Positions 46,681 to 60,318 of a stretch of 64,000 bases of DNA are shown piece after piece. The translations under genes were made by a program, and so were the position numbers. The notes under the pieces were generated by a model, which saw only the letters and a list, made by a program, of their open reading frames with translations, had not been told where the DNA came from and ran no database searches. This DNA is from Trichoplax adhaerens. Its lineage: Eukaryota > Placozoa > Uniplacotomia > Trichoplacea > Trichoplacidae. The stretch spans positions 254,679-318,678 of the forward strand of contig NW_002060950.1 of the NCBI RefSeq assembly GCF_000150275.1. Direction: 5' to 3'. Position 1 is the stretch's first letter. Each line of letters starts with the position of its first letter.

Positions 46681-46808
46681 ATAAATCATAAAATACGCAT
46701 ACGCGTATATTGCACATAGATATCAAGTAGTGAACGATAATAGTCTAGAGGTAAAAGAGAAAGCTTTTCTTTTACATCCCTCCAAGTGGTACGGTGATAG
46801 ACTAATAG

Positions 46809-46923
46809 CAGGGACTACTCAACCAAAAATTCTCCCTCAAAAGCCGGTGTATTTTTAGTATACTGTAGGGGGAAATTTTTTAGCGGCGGCGATTGAGGAG
46901 AATTTTTAGTTGAGTAGTCCCTG
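46809..46923. mobile_element. MITE-like 115-bp inverted-repeat element
   Basis: Terminal inverted repeats of 31-32 bp, 46809-46840 and 46893-46923, start CAGGGACTACTCAAC on both strands and differ by one substitution and one indel. The interior has about 50 bp and no coding capacity. The flanks (TAATAG on the left, ATAATAG on the right) resemble a target duplication but are offset by one base. It is most likely a non-autonomous DNA transposon; superfamily is not decided. Confidence 0.65.
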
Positions 46924-47322
46924 ATAATAGTAAAATGTCCCATTCCTTATACTTTACAAGATGGAAATTCATTTTACCATACAGGATGAGTACAGTAGAG
47001 TACATAGTGTGTATTTCATGCCACAGAGATGTAAAAATAATTCTTGATATCTCTATCATTTCACGTAGAGTAAAAGATATGGAAAAAACGTACTGTATAA
47101 ACTAGGGCGATTGCCAACTTACATACATACAATCTGAATAGTGTGGATGCATCAACTTTTACATAGCTATAGCTAATAATCTTCATTCATAAATAGAATA
47201 CACAAAAATGTATAAGTAATACATACTGTACAGTGTACACCATTCAATTCATTGATAATTCGATATATATATATGTTATATATATAATTAATGAATTAGA
47301 GTAATGGATTCTAAATTCGCAA

Positions 47323-50300
47323 TTACATCCTAAATACGCTAAATTTAGATTTTTCGAGCGATATACTACAGCTTAGATGTAAGCACATTCCTAATATTTT
47401 TCTGGTATCAGCAGGCTCAATAATCCCGTCATCCCATAACCTGGAATAAAGGCAGATGGTGTTAACAGTGCATCGTCTTATCACTATAAAGTTGACCACA
47501 ATCATTTTTGAATACAATCGAATGAACTAAGTTATATCTGTAGACGACTGGCATTATCAATATTGACCAGTCATATTTTATTTTATTTTATTAATTGATG
47601 CATACATTCATAACTATTTATAGTCTTAATCTACCTTGCTGAAGCATAGTATGGATGTCCCTCATAATTTCCGACAACTGACTCTTTTACAGCTTCTACC
47701 TTTGTTGCTGCCTATTTGAAATTATGTGAAATGAATAATGGTGAAGAAACTTGTCATTTAAAAAACCATCTAGTCGATTGCGGACTACAAATAAGACTAC
47801 AGCACTGTCAGCGAATAAACGATAAAACCCTTCTCAATATTATGTGCTTGCTTCATTGCAATTGTTAACATGCGCTGATTAGTTAGAGTATATTACTGTT
47901 TTATTTTCGCCTTCCTTCTGGTAAGCAGTGACGTTAGCTTGAGCATCTTCAATCTGCTCTTCTTCCATTCTCGAAGTGCTTGAATTCGGCCAAGTAAATA
48001 AAAATCTAGGGCTGCAAATTAAGTATAGATTTACGGCACTCTATCTGTATAGACTAAAGTACCATGGCATTGATAATAACTTTGAAAAGATTGACACCCT
48101 CTACATGATAAAATTGATGTACAAACCCGTAAGGTCTACCAGCCATTGATAGGCTACCGACCCCATAGTTCCCACCAATAACAACGGTTAGCTTCGGAAC
48201 TTTTGCACAAGCGATAGCAGCAATCATCTTGGCTCCATTCTTTGCTATTCCTCCAGCTTCATGTTCTCTTCCCACCATAAAACCTAGACCTATCACAAGG
48301 TATAGATATGACTTGGACATTAACGATACTATTGCATTCAACTATTTTTATACCCCAATGTTCATACAGATTGTTAAATGTACACTATGTTTCTTTTGCA
48401 TACATATTCTTCTACTACGTTATACCATGAACTACCGGAATTAGTTACCCTCATTATTAATATTCTATTTGTTGGCTATTCCATATACTAAGCAGAAGGG
48501 GACATAATTATTTACCGGTAATATTTTCTAGGAATACTATCGGCAGGTCACGCTGGCAACATAGTTCAATGAAATGTGTACCCTAGATACGGTATTGGAT
48601 AATAAAACGGCGGTTATAGCGAATATAGGTATGCAATTATTATTAGATAATCCACTATTTATCAAAAATTGATAGCAAAACAATTGTTAAGAATAGACGA
48701 CACCCGCTAATTATTTAATTAGTCAACAGTGGTAACTTTTAGATACCTTCAACGCTGATTCTGATGACATAACACCATTATTTGCAATTATACCAACCAG
48801 AAATCCATGTAAACGAGCAAATCCTAACGCATTGTTAACATTTACCTCTTTTATGCAATATGTTTGTACCGAAGGCAAATGTTGCAATCTCTAGCCCAAG
48901 TCATCGCGACAACTATAGATCATATTTACCTGTAACTAACGTTGTACCGAAATTTTCTTTAAATTCATGAAATCTACTGCCATCAACCAATCTTGCGATA
49001 ACCTACAGTACACGTATTATATTAAAAGGTGGTAGTTCTCAGTAGAGGTGCTACTGTATTACTACAAATGTATACTTTAATAAAAGGTATCCGTCAATAT
49101 AGTCAATTTAAATAATTGTTAATTAATTATCAGACATTTAAACACGTCCATCCCTAAAATTATAAAATTCATCATCTGCCGATTTAAGTGTACAGTAGTT
49201 ACCTGTCTAACATCATAACTACTTTCCGAATTGTCCCCTACTATTCCATAGACTTCATCTGATGGGTAAGCTGGTTCTTCGGGGGGCAATATTTCATTCT
49301 TAGGTGTGACAATCAGGCAGCAAGTACATATAGATAAGAATCCTTAAGATTATTCCATTTCATAGAAACTGCGTTTAAATTACTGTAAAGAGACTTACTT
49401 TAATCTCTCTTCTGTGAGCAAGAGTAGAAATAATTTGTCGAGCTAAATGCATTGCATGATCGTCATCCGCTGCTATGTGGTCGCTTACCCCTGAAATACT
49501 TAAAGATCAAAAAACCTTGGATTATCTTATATTAATAATCACTAAACGAATAATACCCCAAGTCTGCAACGAAAATATCATGATATACTACTTACCTGCA
49601 GTGAATATCAGCCCCTCCAAGTTCCTCTGCACTGACAATTTCACCAGTAGCAGCCTTGACCTGAATTATTGATCGAAAAATAAAAATTAGCTCATAATGT
49701 AATGCACTGTCATCTAGACTAACGGTATATCACAAGATAATATAAGAGTATTTAATAATTGAATAAAATGCGACAGTAGTATCTCATTAGTGAATACCTA
49801 CCAGAGGTGGGCCACCAAGAAATAAAGTTCCTTGGTTTTTGACCATAATAACTTCATCAGACATTGCCGGTACATATGCACCGCCAGCAGTGCATGATCC
49901 TAATACTATAGCGACCTTATTACAGTGGTAAGTAAATATTTTATATTGATGTAGGTTGTACTTTTTGGTAAATCTGTTAAATAGTTATTAAGCTAAGTTC
50001 AGGATCAAGGATCAATATTAGTCTCTTACCTGTTTAATACCAGCCGCTGACATTTTCGCCTGATTATAGAAAGTTCTGCCAAAATGATATTTATCAGCAA
50101 ATCCTTCAGATTGTAAAGGGAGATATCCTCCACCGGATTCCACTAGGCAATTTAGAGTGCAATAAAATTAGATATATTCGTATGAGAAACTTGAATAAGA
50201 TATTCCTGAACTTATTCTGCTCAATTATTAATATAAGCTCCGTAGCATTACAGACAGCGATATCAGGTGATAAAAGGAATTTGATGAAATGATTACAGTT

Positions 50301-52068
50301 ATAAAAATTTGTAGCTAGAATGTGGTTATATTACTCAGTGCATTGCATAATACTCTATGTAATCAGTTTATCAAGAGCGCAACTGTCTACCTAAATAGAC
50401 ACAGGGTAACTGATTCTCGAAAGCTATATCTTGGGCCCTGAGTTGTTTTTTCATAGTGAGGGGATAGTAAGTTCCACCTTTAACCGTTGGATCATTCGTG
50501 ATAATCATGCATTCAGTACTAGCAATCATACAATCACAACAACAATTGATTAATAGAGCATGCACTGGTTAATAGGGTAACTCATGAAGGTGAAATACTA
50601 GTTTGAAAGGTTTTCAAAATATTCAAAACTAAGTTTTAGAAAATAATAGTGCTTATAGCTAACAAGTTGCTGAACTTAATTCATGAGCTTACCCAGATAT
50701 ACGGCCGATTCCTGTAATCATGCCTGCTGCTGGAACATGATCTTTATAGCAGTTGTATGCAGCGAGTTGAGAGAGTTCCAAGAAAGGAGAGCTAAATTAA
50801 AAAATAATAATAAAGTGAAACGAGTTTAGGAATTACGACAATAATCGCTACAGCGGTATGATCCAGCGTTAAACTTGTATGAACAAGAAAGATTCGAGTG
50901 AGAAGCTGAGATTATCGTTACTGATTCATCTCAAGCTTGATGAAATAATAATTAAGACGAAAATTATAAAAATTATAGTTTTACCCTGAATCCAGAAGCC
51001 TATTTAATCGATCACGAGGTAATAACTTGTTTTTTGCTACATGGCTTTGGCGAGCTTTCTCTCTACCTCCTATATAGCATTTTCGTTTGTAAATATTTTG
51101 ATATAATAAATGCTGTATATAGCTTTAAAAGAGATAAATTATGATTATAGCTAGATACCAGTAAGTATCAAAATCACGATGCCAATTAATTATTGAATCG
51201 TAAGTAAATCAAATATATAATCGTTATTGCATACAGTCTTCTGCATTTGTTTACAATTTCTGGGATACATTAAAATGACCTGATAACTGAAATACATATA
51301 TTTTCTTTGCGAGCTACGAATAACAAGCACTGGTTATATCAAACTTATTATTACATGCACAATGTGAGCTAAGTGAATCCTGGAAACCTAAACCTAGGCA
51401 ATGATATCAACGGAATAAATACTGTACAGCAGCTATTGTCATATCGATAAGATGCCTAAATGCACTTTGCGAATATTGGTAATTACGGCAGTCCTATGTC
51501 TTTATTCTTTGATTTAGTAGAACTTAATCCGTTGATAAAGCAATCAAATAAGGTAAATAGTACTTCAGATATATGATATCAGTTTGCTAGGAATGAAGTT
51601 GTTCACTAAGTTACCCATCACTGTTGTAGCTACTAATACCAGTTTTGCTGATACAAAGTAATCGCAACCAGGGTTGATCATACCTTGCTTAATCATCTCA
51701 CTAATCTTACGCAAATTCTCGACCAGTTTCTTATTTCTGGAGAACTTTTTCTGTAGATTAAATTAATGTTATTTAGGATTGAAGCTATTGCTTTCATCGG
51801 TAATAAACCATAGCTGCAAGACACTATTAAATCCATTCCATCGCAATAATGGTGCAAAGCAGTACCGTAGCCAAACATTGTACAAGAAGCATACGGTATC
51901 TAATACATAATAGCAAAGATTAACCTGATATTCTTCCGAATTGGTATCAATTGTCGATGAAATTACTTTCAAGGAGTTATCATTTTGATGATATTTGTTG
52001 AATGGCTGGCGATTTATTGAAGTAAATTGGCTTAGCTTTATTAACTTTGAAGATCTTAACCTGAACAT
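47323..52068 (-). CDS. MCCC2: Methylcrotonoyl-CoA carboxylase beta chain-like carboxyltransferase
   Basis: Mitochondrial leucine catabolism: transfers the biotin-bound carboxyl group to 3-methylcrotonyl-CoA in complex with the MCCC1 subunit. Seventeen exons: 51925-52068, 51684-51750, 50985-51069, 50693-50791, 50391-50518, 50030-50142, 49802-49915, 49596-49660, 49399-49498, 49203-49298, 48930-49002, 48747-48823, 48516-48582, 48127-48283, 47897-48011, 47635-47711, 47323-47440. All phases agree, giving 564 aa (human 563). The start [15 protein letters not shown] has the basic, acid-free N-terminus of a mitochondrial presequence; an upstream in-frame ATG (MYCLW) is less suitable. Landmarks: [81 protein letters not shown], terminal FSVFRM. 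The C-terminal core is atypical (see findings), so a paralogue with altered activity is possible. Confidence 0.88.
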
Positions 52069-53775
52069 GATTTTAGTTGTCTGAGTTTCTTCCTGATTCC
52101 ATAGGCAATACAATAATACAGTACTACGTATAATTTTTCGAATAGCAACTTCTCTTAACGACAGCTATCCAGTTAAGGCTAGTTATTAGCCATTGAACTG
52201 TAATCTAATCAGGGCTATTTCTTACTGAATGCTTACAAAAATTGTAAAATTATCTTAGCATAAACTAACGTAATAGAAGGCGTTTCATCGATGAACATTC
52301 GATTAACGGTTTTATGGCTCACACTACCGTCACACCTACCCCAGGCATAGAGTCTGTTGTTGCTCACTCTCCTGTTACTGTACTTTATACTGTACTGTAG
52401 AGAGCGCACTAGGTAGTGTGATACCGACCGTATCGGCTTAGCTGCCATGCAATCTTGCTTTATTTACTATACATGCACTGCACAACTTAGTATAATATGG
52501 ATACCGCATCATAGCAAAATGCTCTTCCATTACCTCTGCGATTTAGTTTAAAACAAACTTCAGAAAGGCATTCGCACTATGCTAGCAAGAATCATTAATT
52601 TCCCAAAAACGAACTAGCTAATTAGCGAGTAACCAGTTTTAAATACAGGTACATTTAGGGACTTCTGAGGGAAATTCTTTTACAGTCCCTAGATCAATGC
52701 ACGATATTATGTACACATATCTATGATACACTTCGAAATGAAGAATCATGGTAAAGGAAAATATTAAATGTGTCATATCAGTTCAGAATTTGACAAAAAT
52801 TACTATACTGTAGCTTGTGTACCTAAAAATATATTCTGATAGATTATTCATTTCGTTGGCATCATTCAAATACTATTGAATTGCATCAATATTATAAATG
52901 TAAACTAGTTAGACGTACTGCGACCCACGTTCAACACATAACAAGCATTATTTTATTGTAATTCTTATTCATCATAATATAAATCATATAGACGTAATAC
53001 AGGTATTTTGATAAGACAGTAGAATTAGCTTTGAAATCATTTAGTTAATATACGTATAGATCATGAAATCTTGTCAGCAATACATGTTTAAATGTTTGAT
53101 TTATTCGACTTTATTACAAGTCGTCACATTATTCTAAGTATAATTCTATGCCAGCATCAGATGAAGAAATAATTTACTATATAAATATATAATCAAAATC
53201 ATTGGGTAAGCGATTTATGGATAAACATAAAATCCGTCTCAAACATTTGCAATGAATAAAATCCTTAAATAACATTAAAGTCACAATGATAGTAAATTGG
53301 TATTTTCGCGGTAGACATCCTGAATTAGCTAATTTGAACGTACATGTATTACATGCAGAAATGTTTAAATACGAGGGCAGCCAAACTTCAAATGCATTAC
53401 ACTTATTAAACTAAAAATTATCATCAAATTATATTACCGGGACGTTTCGCAATCATGTAAATAAATAGATTTAACTACATCAATCTATTTTGAGATGAAA
53501 TAATTTTTTTAAATTATTCAACAGAATCAGAATATGCAATTAAAAATCATGGAAATACAACATCCAATTTCGTATACTAACCATCTATTCATAGACAGAT
53601 GCATACATTCACATATCGAAGTCAAATTTTCATGTAAAACATTAGCTAATAAATACAAACTCTCGCTTTTGGCGCATAAATCTGAGTTTTATATTTCATA
53701 CCAGGAATCATATTATAGATTCATTATTTACTGTATTATTTACATAAAATTCATTTAAATTCTTGCATTTGAAAC
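52069..53775. other. Intergenic, MCCC2-like 5' flank
   Basis: 1.7-kb AT-rich spacer upstream of the MCCC2-like gene and downstream of the TBC1D10-like gene. It contains TACTGTA words around 52370-52410. No exon or RNA gene seen. Confidence 0.55.
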
Positions 53776-56700
53776 TTAATTAATTGTTGTTTCCGAATTT
53801 TGAATAGCTTTATATTCTCTTTCTAGGTCTTTATCGGTAATTGAAATATCATTTGCCTAAGATAAATTTTGTAGTATTAGCTTAATCAATAGCTGCACTC
53901 TCAATATTTTTGGAATAGGAAAGATATGCATTCATTACAACAATGAAATTTATTTTGACGTTGTATTATAATATTAACAGACATTAGATAGAAGACGTTC
54001 ATACATAAAATGTTACCTCCCGTAATAGTGCGTTATTGACAAATATCTCTGCTGGTAGATTTTTCAATCTTCTCAGTGTATCGTGCATACTACAGTATGA
54101 TACAGTGCGTGGCAGTTCAGATACAACTAAGTATTATTGCTTTTCAGAATATATTTCATTGTAACAAAATTTTTCATTGTCTTAGATGATGCAGTATACC
54201 TAGACGACGAATCCAATTTTTCTTTAGAGTCGAAGGTCAACTTGATTGTAGCAATAGCAACCTTGTGGATTATCTTAACATCTTAAAAATTAAAAATATT
54301 GTTCAAAAATTAAAGACCTATGATAAAGAAACGGTACCTATCAAACATTATATCAATATACTGACTTTCTATAAATAACAAATCCCATACTCGCAACACT
54401 AAAGACCACGGAAGAGTTCTGTGTTAAAATATAATAATATCACTTACTAACGCTTAACATACACCATTATTCCAAAAGAGATTTCTCTAAATTAACTTAC
54501 CGAGCAAAGGCACACATATACCATTCAGTCATAAACATCAAAGGTTCGATATTTAGTTTATCCTAAAGATTATACGAATTACTATAGATCAATTACAGTC
54601 TTCTATAACCGATACTAAATATTCACAATGCAAAATCGATAAAATGCTATTTGTACGCTTATAATTAAATTTAATTAAATACTTTACATCAAAAATTGCG
54701 AAAAACTATGTCAGACTACGAATATATTTAACCTAGATGCATACAACAATAAAATCTAGCTCTGATAGAACACTAGTAAAGTCACCCACCAAATGTTCCC
54801 TAACCGCCGGTGCATGCCTTTGAAGTAATGCATAAAATACTTGTCCTTCCAATTGTATCGCTTCCTAAAATATATTGTCAATCATACGAATCAATGTGCT
54901 TCATACACCCAATGAATATACTGTATTAAAACAAATAACACTATTAATATATATTAATGTATCATATCGATATTTTGAACCCAAAGTAACTAACCAATCC
55001 AGGACTGAAAAAGCCAGATAAATATTTTTCACACACTGTTACAAAACACCAAAATGCATCCTATGATATACAAAGGAATTTAATAAAAGCATTATAGAAA
55101 TAAGAAAGATGAGGCAAAATGTCTATAAAACAATTCAACACTAACCTCAGTCGTCATATGCATCAATAGTAAAGCTCCAATTGGTGCCATAGCCTATGTG
55201 AAACATGCACGTAAATAACAGAAATAGAAGTACTGTAATTACTCCTTAATATTATTGATTAGTACAATGCATGTATGCCTGTACTGTACACATAGAGTGA
55301 CAGAATTAGACAAGCTTTTCCTATCATTTTTAACACACTATACATATATGAATATAAAGCAATGTGCACCGGAATAGGGACTCAAAGTGTTTCATTAACA
55401 AGTCACCAATGAAATGACTTAGAGTAACACACTAGCATTATAGAGTAATCAAGTCTATCTGCAAAAAGGAGTTTTACCACATACAAGTATTGTACAAGTT
55501 TACAGCTCTAAACTACTGTCGATTTAGGAACATGGATAATAAGTACCAGTATTAAATAATTCTATCCCAAAATAGCTGATAAAAATGACCAATCTACAGA
55601 ACTTAGCTAAGCATACTAAAATATTTATATAAAATCTAATTTAAAAAGGTATCCAAAATCAAAATGCATTAAATCTACTGTTTTATGCACTTTTAAGGGC
55701 ATATAAAGATCTATCTATCTATCATAGGATAACCCCTAACTCTATAACTTTACTGTAAATATTAACCACTGACTCTACATTAGCCAAAAATTACATCATA
55801 ATTACCTGACAATAACCGATTGAAGGATTATGTACAGAGTATGCTTGCAGAATTCTTAGTAACTCTCTTTGCCTGATAAAATTGTAAGATATTGCGTTAA
55901 GTATTGGATTAAAAAATATTCGTCATTTACTGAAAACAAAGGGTTATAAGTATCATCGATTCGTTACAATGTTAACGAAAGTTAATCTGTAGATAATTGA
56001 TTCAATATTGTATGTGAGATCAAATCCAGAATCAAATGTGTCAACTATACATTAGTAAACATTTATTAAATTTAAAGGCCAATAACGAAGGAGATGTCCA
56101 AATAATCAAGTACTGCGCAACTTGTACAATACACAGTAAAAAATTGAACTTACGATTCAATTACCAAAAATATATGAACAATGCATAAAAAAATATTCAT
56201 TTAATTGAAGGTCTATGACGAATAATAATATGCAAATACGCAAGCACTATACAACTTACATAAATTAGAGTAGAAATTAAACTTATGATGCAGATTCATT
56301 AGGGTTTATAACTCACCCAGGACCTCCATTTTTAGAAAACATTTCGTGGTACGGAAAAGCTCGACCAATATCTTTCTTAATATCGCGCATTACCGATTCA
56401 TCAACCTTTTGTGACAATAGTTTCTATTGAAATCTTCAAATATTAGTAAAGTAACAATGATACAACATGAACCAATATTAATGTAATCTATTACATAGTT
56501 TTAAAATAGGTTAGATTATTCCTTTGAAACTTGTACAATACCAAAGTATTATTAATAATACAATCTAGAGATAGAAATTATCGATATAATCTAAAGTTTT
56601 AATTAAACATCTTACGTCAAATTCTCCTTCATGTTTTTTCTGTATTTCATAAGATCCCGATAGAAATTGCCATGCCTTACCGCGAACCGATGACGGTATC

Positions 56701-58287
56701 CCTTTACGACATCTTTCTATTACCTAGAACACGAGATACGACGCTAATTTTTAATTCATATAATGAGGTTATTTTGTATCGAATGCAATTCGGTTAAATG
56801 AATTTAGCCATACATATTGATTCCTAAATTAGTTCCGGGCATTGCTATTTCCATGCAAACATAAAGACTTATCATTTAACTAACGTATACGATAACAATA
56901 CGGAATATGATAAGATTATAACTTTATGACTGCAGAGACTATCGCAGAGTACCCGGAGAGATCATGAACAATATGTGGGAAAACTTGAGAGAAGTACCAT
57001 ACGGAACCGCTTTTTTATCGTAACTAACATTCACTTTACTTATTTAGCACTAAAATTTCGCAATTAGTAGATAGACTAGTTCTCTGTCTTTCTTTATAAT
57101 AATAGACAAGGCATAAAATCGTCCTTTAATAGCAATTCTAACCTTCTTATGCCTCCAACGCATCCATCTCTTCCACGATTTCAAATCGTTTGTCATACTG
57201 ACCCATTTACGTTCTCGTCTCATACCGACTCTACCTACAACAGTATCGTCGCTACAACTTTGGAGATAAAGTCAGCAAAGAATTATTCTAAGTATGATAC
57301 CAAGTGTCGGGATATAAACATGCTAGAGTATTTGATAAGTTTAGTACAATCTTACTTTTCAAGTTGGCTGCCGCCTTGAAATCCATAGCGATCGGTTTTC
57401 ATCTGTCTATATTATTGGCAAAGATTAGAAAATCCTTGAATAAAGACTGTTTTTATTCTATTTTTTATTTATACATAAATCACATATAAATTATCATAAG
57501 TTAGTATTTACAACTTTTAGTGCTATTAATGAATTAATGAACTAAAGAATGCCTCATTTAAAGAAATCAGTGTTCAATATACTACATCAAGCTAAGACTC
57601 ATCTACTGCTATTCTCTCAGTATACAATTTTCAGTACTACTAATGAGTAAGGCCATGCCTCGTCTAAAGAAGTTAGTACTCACAAAACAAACCGAAACTC
57701 TCCTACTGTTGCAAAATTACGCTGCTATGGTGTATACAGTGACCATAATTTGATCATAAGGCTAATGTGTAACTGATAGATACGTTTCGCACTACAATTT
57801 AAGATATACATGCACATTCGATATGTCTGGATAGTACATTTTTTAATCTCACTGTGAGTACACTATTTACTGTAGGTTCAAAATTAGAGAATTTATCAAC
57901 ATACCGAATGCAAAGAAAATGACTAAAGCAATCAAATTTACTACAAAGCGCTACTACGTATCTTAATTTGAGTTAATCGTTCATCAAATCTAGTGTACTT
58001 GTATTCTATGCTACATGTAATGCAACCGTTCCTATCAGCTTCTTCTTTTATTCAGTACATTACTTTTCTTTATCAAAATAACTGACTCAAGACAAAGAAT
58101 ATTAATAATAAATAAGTTCAATCTGACACATTTATCCGCTTCTAGTGAATACGCAATTTTCTCATCAATACGAAAGTTATAAATACGTATACGTATACTG
58201 TACGTCTACATGTGTTGAAAATCTCTCTCTAATATATACGTACTCGCTGTCTATAGAATCATCCCTGTCGCTATCGTCGTCGCTCAT
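53776..58287 (-). CDS. TBC1D10: TBC1D10/EPI64-type Rab GTPase-activating protein
   Basis: TBC-domain protein that stimulates GTP hydrolysis by Rab GTPases in membrane traffic. Fourteen exons: 58244-58287, 57356-57406, 57143-57251, 56616-56723, 56317-56423, 55806-55872, 55146-55193, 54995-55060, 54790-54864, 54501-54562, 54366-54418, 54200-54281, 54017-54089, 53776-53856 (stop TAA 53776-53778). Phases agree; 341 aa. Residues 15-70 hold DRYGFQGGSQLE and the RERKW...W box typical of TBC1D10 proteins; then CRKGIPSSVRGKAWQFLSG. Both catalytic fingers are present: IKKDIGRAF (Arg finger) and IGYCQ (Gln finger). Later landmarks are LMFMTEWYMCAFARTLPW, LRVWDLLF and LRRLKNLPAEIF. It lacks the long C-terminal tail (with PDZ-binding end) of vertebrate TBC1D10A/B, resembling a minimal TBC1D10. 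Subfamily from remembered alignment. Confidence 0.88.
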
Positions 58288-60235
58288 TTTTCCGGCCGTG
58301 GTGTAGACAGTATTTGTGAATACTGACGCGATTGACGTCTAGAGAAATAAAATACACAGTTTTAATTTTAAAAAGGATCAAAAAAACATTATTATCGTAC
58401 GTCATCAAATTCTATTATTTCATTAACTGAATTTTAAATTCATTCTGTCAGAAGGTGTAGCAACAATTACCTTTATTACTTTCTATACAACAGCTGTTTT
58501 GATAACTAATTCGTTAGTAAATACTAATCACCTGTGCATCTAGAGTATTACTGTCGAAGTTAGTTGTGGTAGAAAAAATGATCGTGATCTTGATCAGTCT
58601 CAGTTCAGAGTTTTTAATCAATGTTGTATGATTAGTGTTGTACTGTTGCTCTCAAATTATCCAAAAATATGTATTGGATAAGACAGTGCCAAACGACTCT
58701 GTCAGTAGTTGCTCTTTTTATGTATTAATTATTCTAAACTCTAGATATCCATATATATAGTTTACACACTTTATAAATCTAACTCCATATCATAAATTGA
58801 ATGGTACCCATCATGAATCCATTTTTAAGTATTTTTCATTGCAATAGAAGCAACATCATAAAATGGTCTCCTAGAAAAAGGACTACTACCCAGAGTACTA
58901 TAGTACCATATAAAATATGCTAGATACGGAAGTGGATCAGTACCATTGACAAATGAAGTCTTGCAACTTTCATGTCCAAATAGTACAGTAGAGGCTTTTT
59001 CGATTGCTTTTGTAACAATAGCAATATTAAGGTAGATATCTATTGTATGAAAAACATTTTAACATGGCAATGTGCTATACGATTTAAAATGAATCAAGAT
59101 TTCTGAGCAGTAATCGACTGCATAAGAATGATACAGCACAATAGGATTGGAAGAAGTATCACTGTTGCAAAATCGTGTGATGTTATAAAAGCAAATAATT
59201 GTAAGTGTACAGTAGACCCGATTGCACCGTACGTCCAGCACAGTAAAAGTTTTAGGAGCGACTAAAATTTAAATTTATACGTACTTGGAACTAAGATTAA
59301 ATACCGCACCAAAAATAGTTACGTATAGCCGTAATTGAGGAATTGGCAATACCCTACAAATTATCATATCTATTTAATTCAAAATGTGCCAGCTATCAAG
59401 TAAACAATAAAATGGACGTGTCTATCCATAGTATTTAGTATAAAATCTCAATCACTATTGAAGGTGCTCGAGGCCAAGTCACTCTGAAAGTAACATGAAC
59501 ATCAATGACAACTTTGGAATCTTGAATAGACGGTCAAGCAAGGTGATCAACATAGCGTGTATCGTCTCAACATCAATGTCAAGCATAGAAATGGACTCCG
59601 CTGAACATATAATTTCTTACAGCCTCAACCAACAATTTTTCTCGCATGCAACATGTGCAGTATGTTCATAACGGAGATTTTTTAAAATTATCCATTGCAG
59701 TACAACTATCGTGTGTAGTTACTACGCATTTAGCCTTTAGTAATATTGAGAGCACCATGAGAGTAGTCTTACTGACAGCTTGTGCCATTCATACAGTCAT
59801 GTTTTATTTCCTGCATAGAAAGTGAATTGAACGATTTATCAACTCACCAGTCAGTCAACAGTTGCCAGTTGTACTTGACTTCAAAACGGAAAATAGGATT
59901 GCTGTTTTCTTATTTTGGACACCGGCCTGGAATGATTTTTTTCACATACTCTGCTGCTTTATTTACTGTATATACTACGTCTTCGAAATTTTGCATTGCT
60001 TTCGGTTAAGGTTAAAGACCCCCATCCATATACTGTACTGTATACAGTACAGTACAGTATATGGTTGGTGCAGATGTACGTCTAGTCGTCCAGTTGTACA
60101 AGGCTTACAGTGTACAGTATGTAAGTACATGCACTATAACTACTGTACTGTACGTACACTGTACTGAAGAAAGAGGTTGCTGATTGAATAATGTTAAAAT
60201 TCAAATATTAATGGGTTAGTAAATAGACTTGTAGA
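58288..60235. other. Intergenic, TBC1D10-like 5' flank
   Basis: Spacer upstream of the minus-strand TBC1D10-like start. It includes the palindrome at 60026-60064 and many TACTGTA/TACAGTA words toward its right end. Overlapping + strand ORFs at 59782-60167 show no recognisable protein. Confidence 0.5.
60026..60064. repeat. 39-bp near-perfect palindrome of TACTGTA words
   Basis: Two 17-nt arms (CCATATACTGTACTGTA at 60026-60042 and its reverse complement at 60048-60064) separated by 5 nt. The sequence is built from repeated TACTGTA/TACAGTA words. Confidence 0.85.
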
Positions 60236-60307
60236 TCCCGCGTGGTCTAGTGGTTAGGATCCGGCGCTCTCACCGCCGTGGCCGGGGTTCGATTCCCCGC
60301 ACGGGAA
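60236..60307 (+). tRNA. trnE-CTC: tRNA-Glu, anticodon CTC
   Basis: Intronless 72-nt cloverleaf: acceptor strand TCCCGCG, D arm GTCTAGTGGTTAGGAT, anticodon arm CGGCG-CTCTCAC-CGCCG with anticodon CTC, T arm CGGGG-TTCGATT-CCCCG, discriminator A. Internal A box (TGGTCTAGTGG) and B box (GGTTCGATTCC) are intact, and a T-run follows. The acceptor stem has one C-A mismatch (pair 6:67). The rest of the core matches animal tRNA-Glu(CTC), so it is likely functional. Confidence 0.95.
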
Positions 60308-60311
60308 TTTA

Positions 60312-60318
60312 TTTTTTT
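60312..60318 (+). terminator. RNA polymerase III terminator
   Basis: Run of seven T residues five bases after the tRNA-Glu 3' end, the usual Pol III stop signal. Confidence 0.85.

Larger units (their letters stand above)
44796..47322. other. Repeat-rich intergenic region
   Basis: 2.5 kb between two minus-strand genes. It holds the minisatellite at 45883-46680, a MITE-like element at 46809-46923 and many TACTGTA/TACAGTA words. No credible exon seen. The 94-codon ORF at 44821-45105 (+) overlaps the promoter side of the neighbouring gene and has no recognisable content. Confidence 0.6.

Noticed and set aside
52657-52694. Short inverted repeat TAGGGACT...AGTCCCTA
   Set aside because: Only 8-nt arms; resembles the start of the MITE terminus at 46809 but too short to call an element.
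59782-60167. Two overlapping + strand ORFs (75 and 101 codons)
   Set aside because: Run into the TACTGTA palindrome region and encode low-information sequence; no homology recognised.
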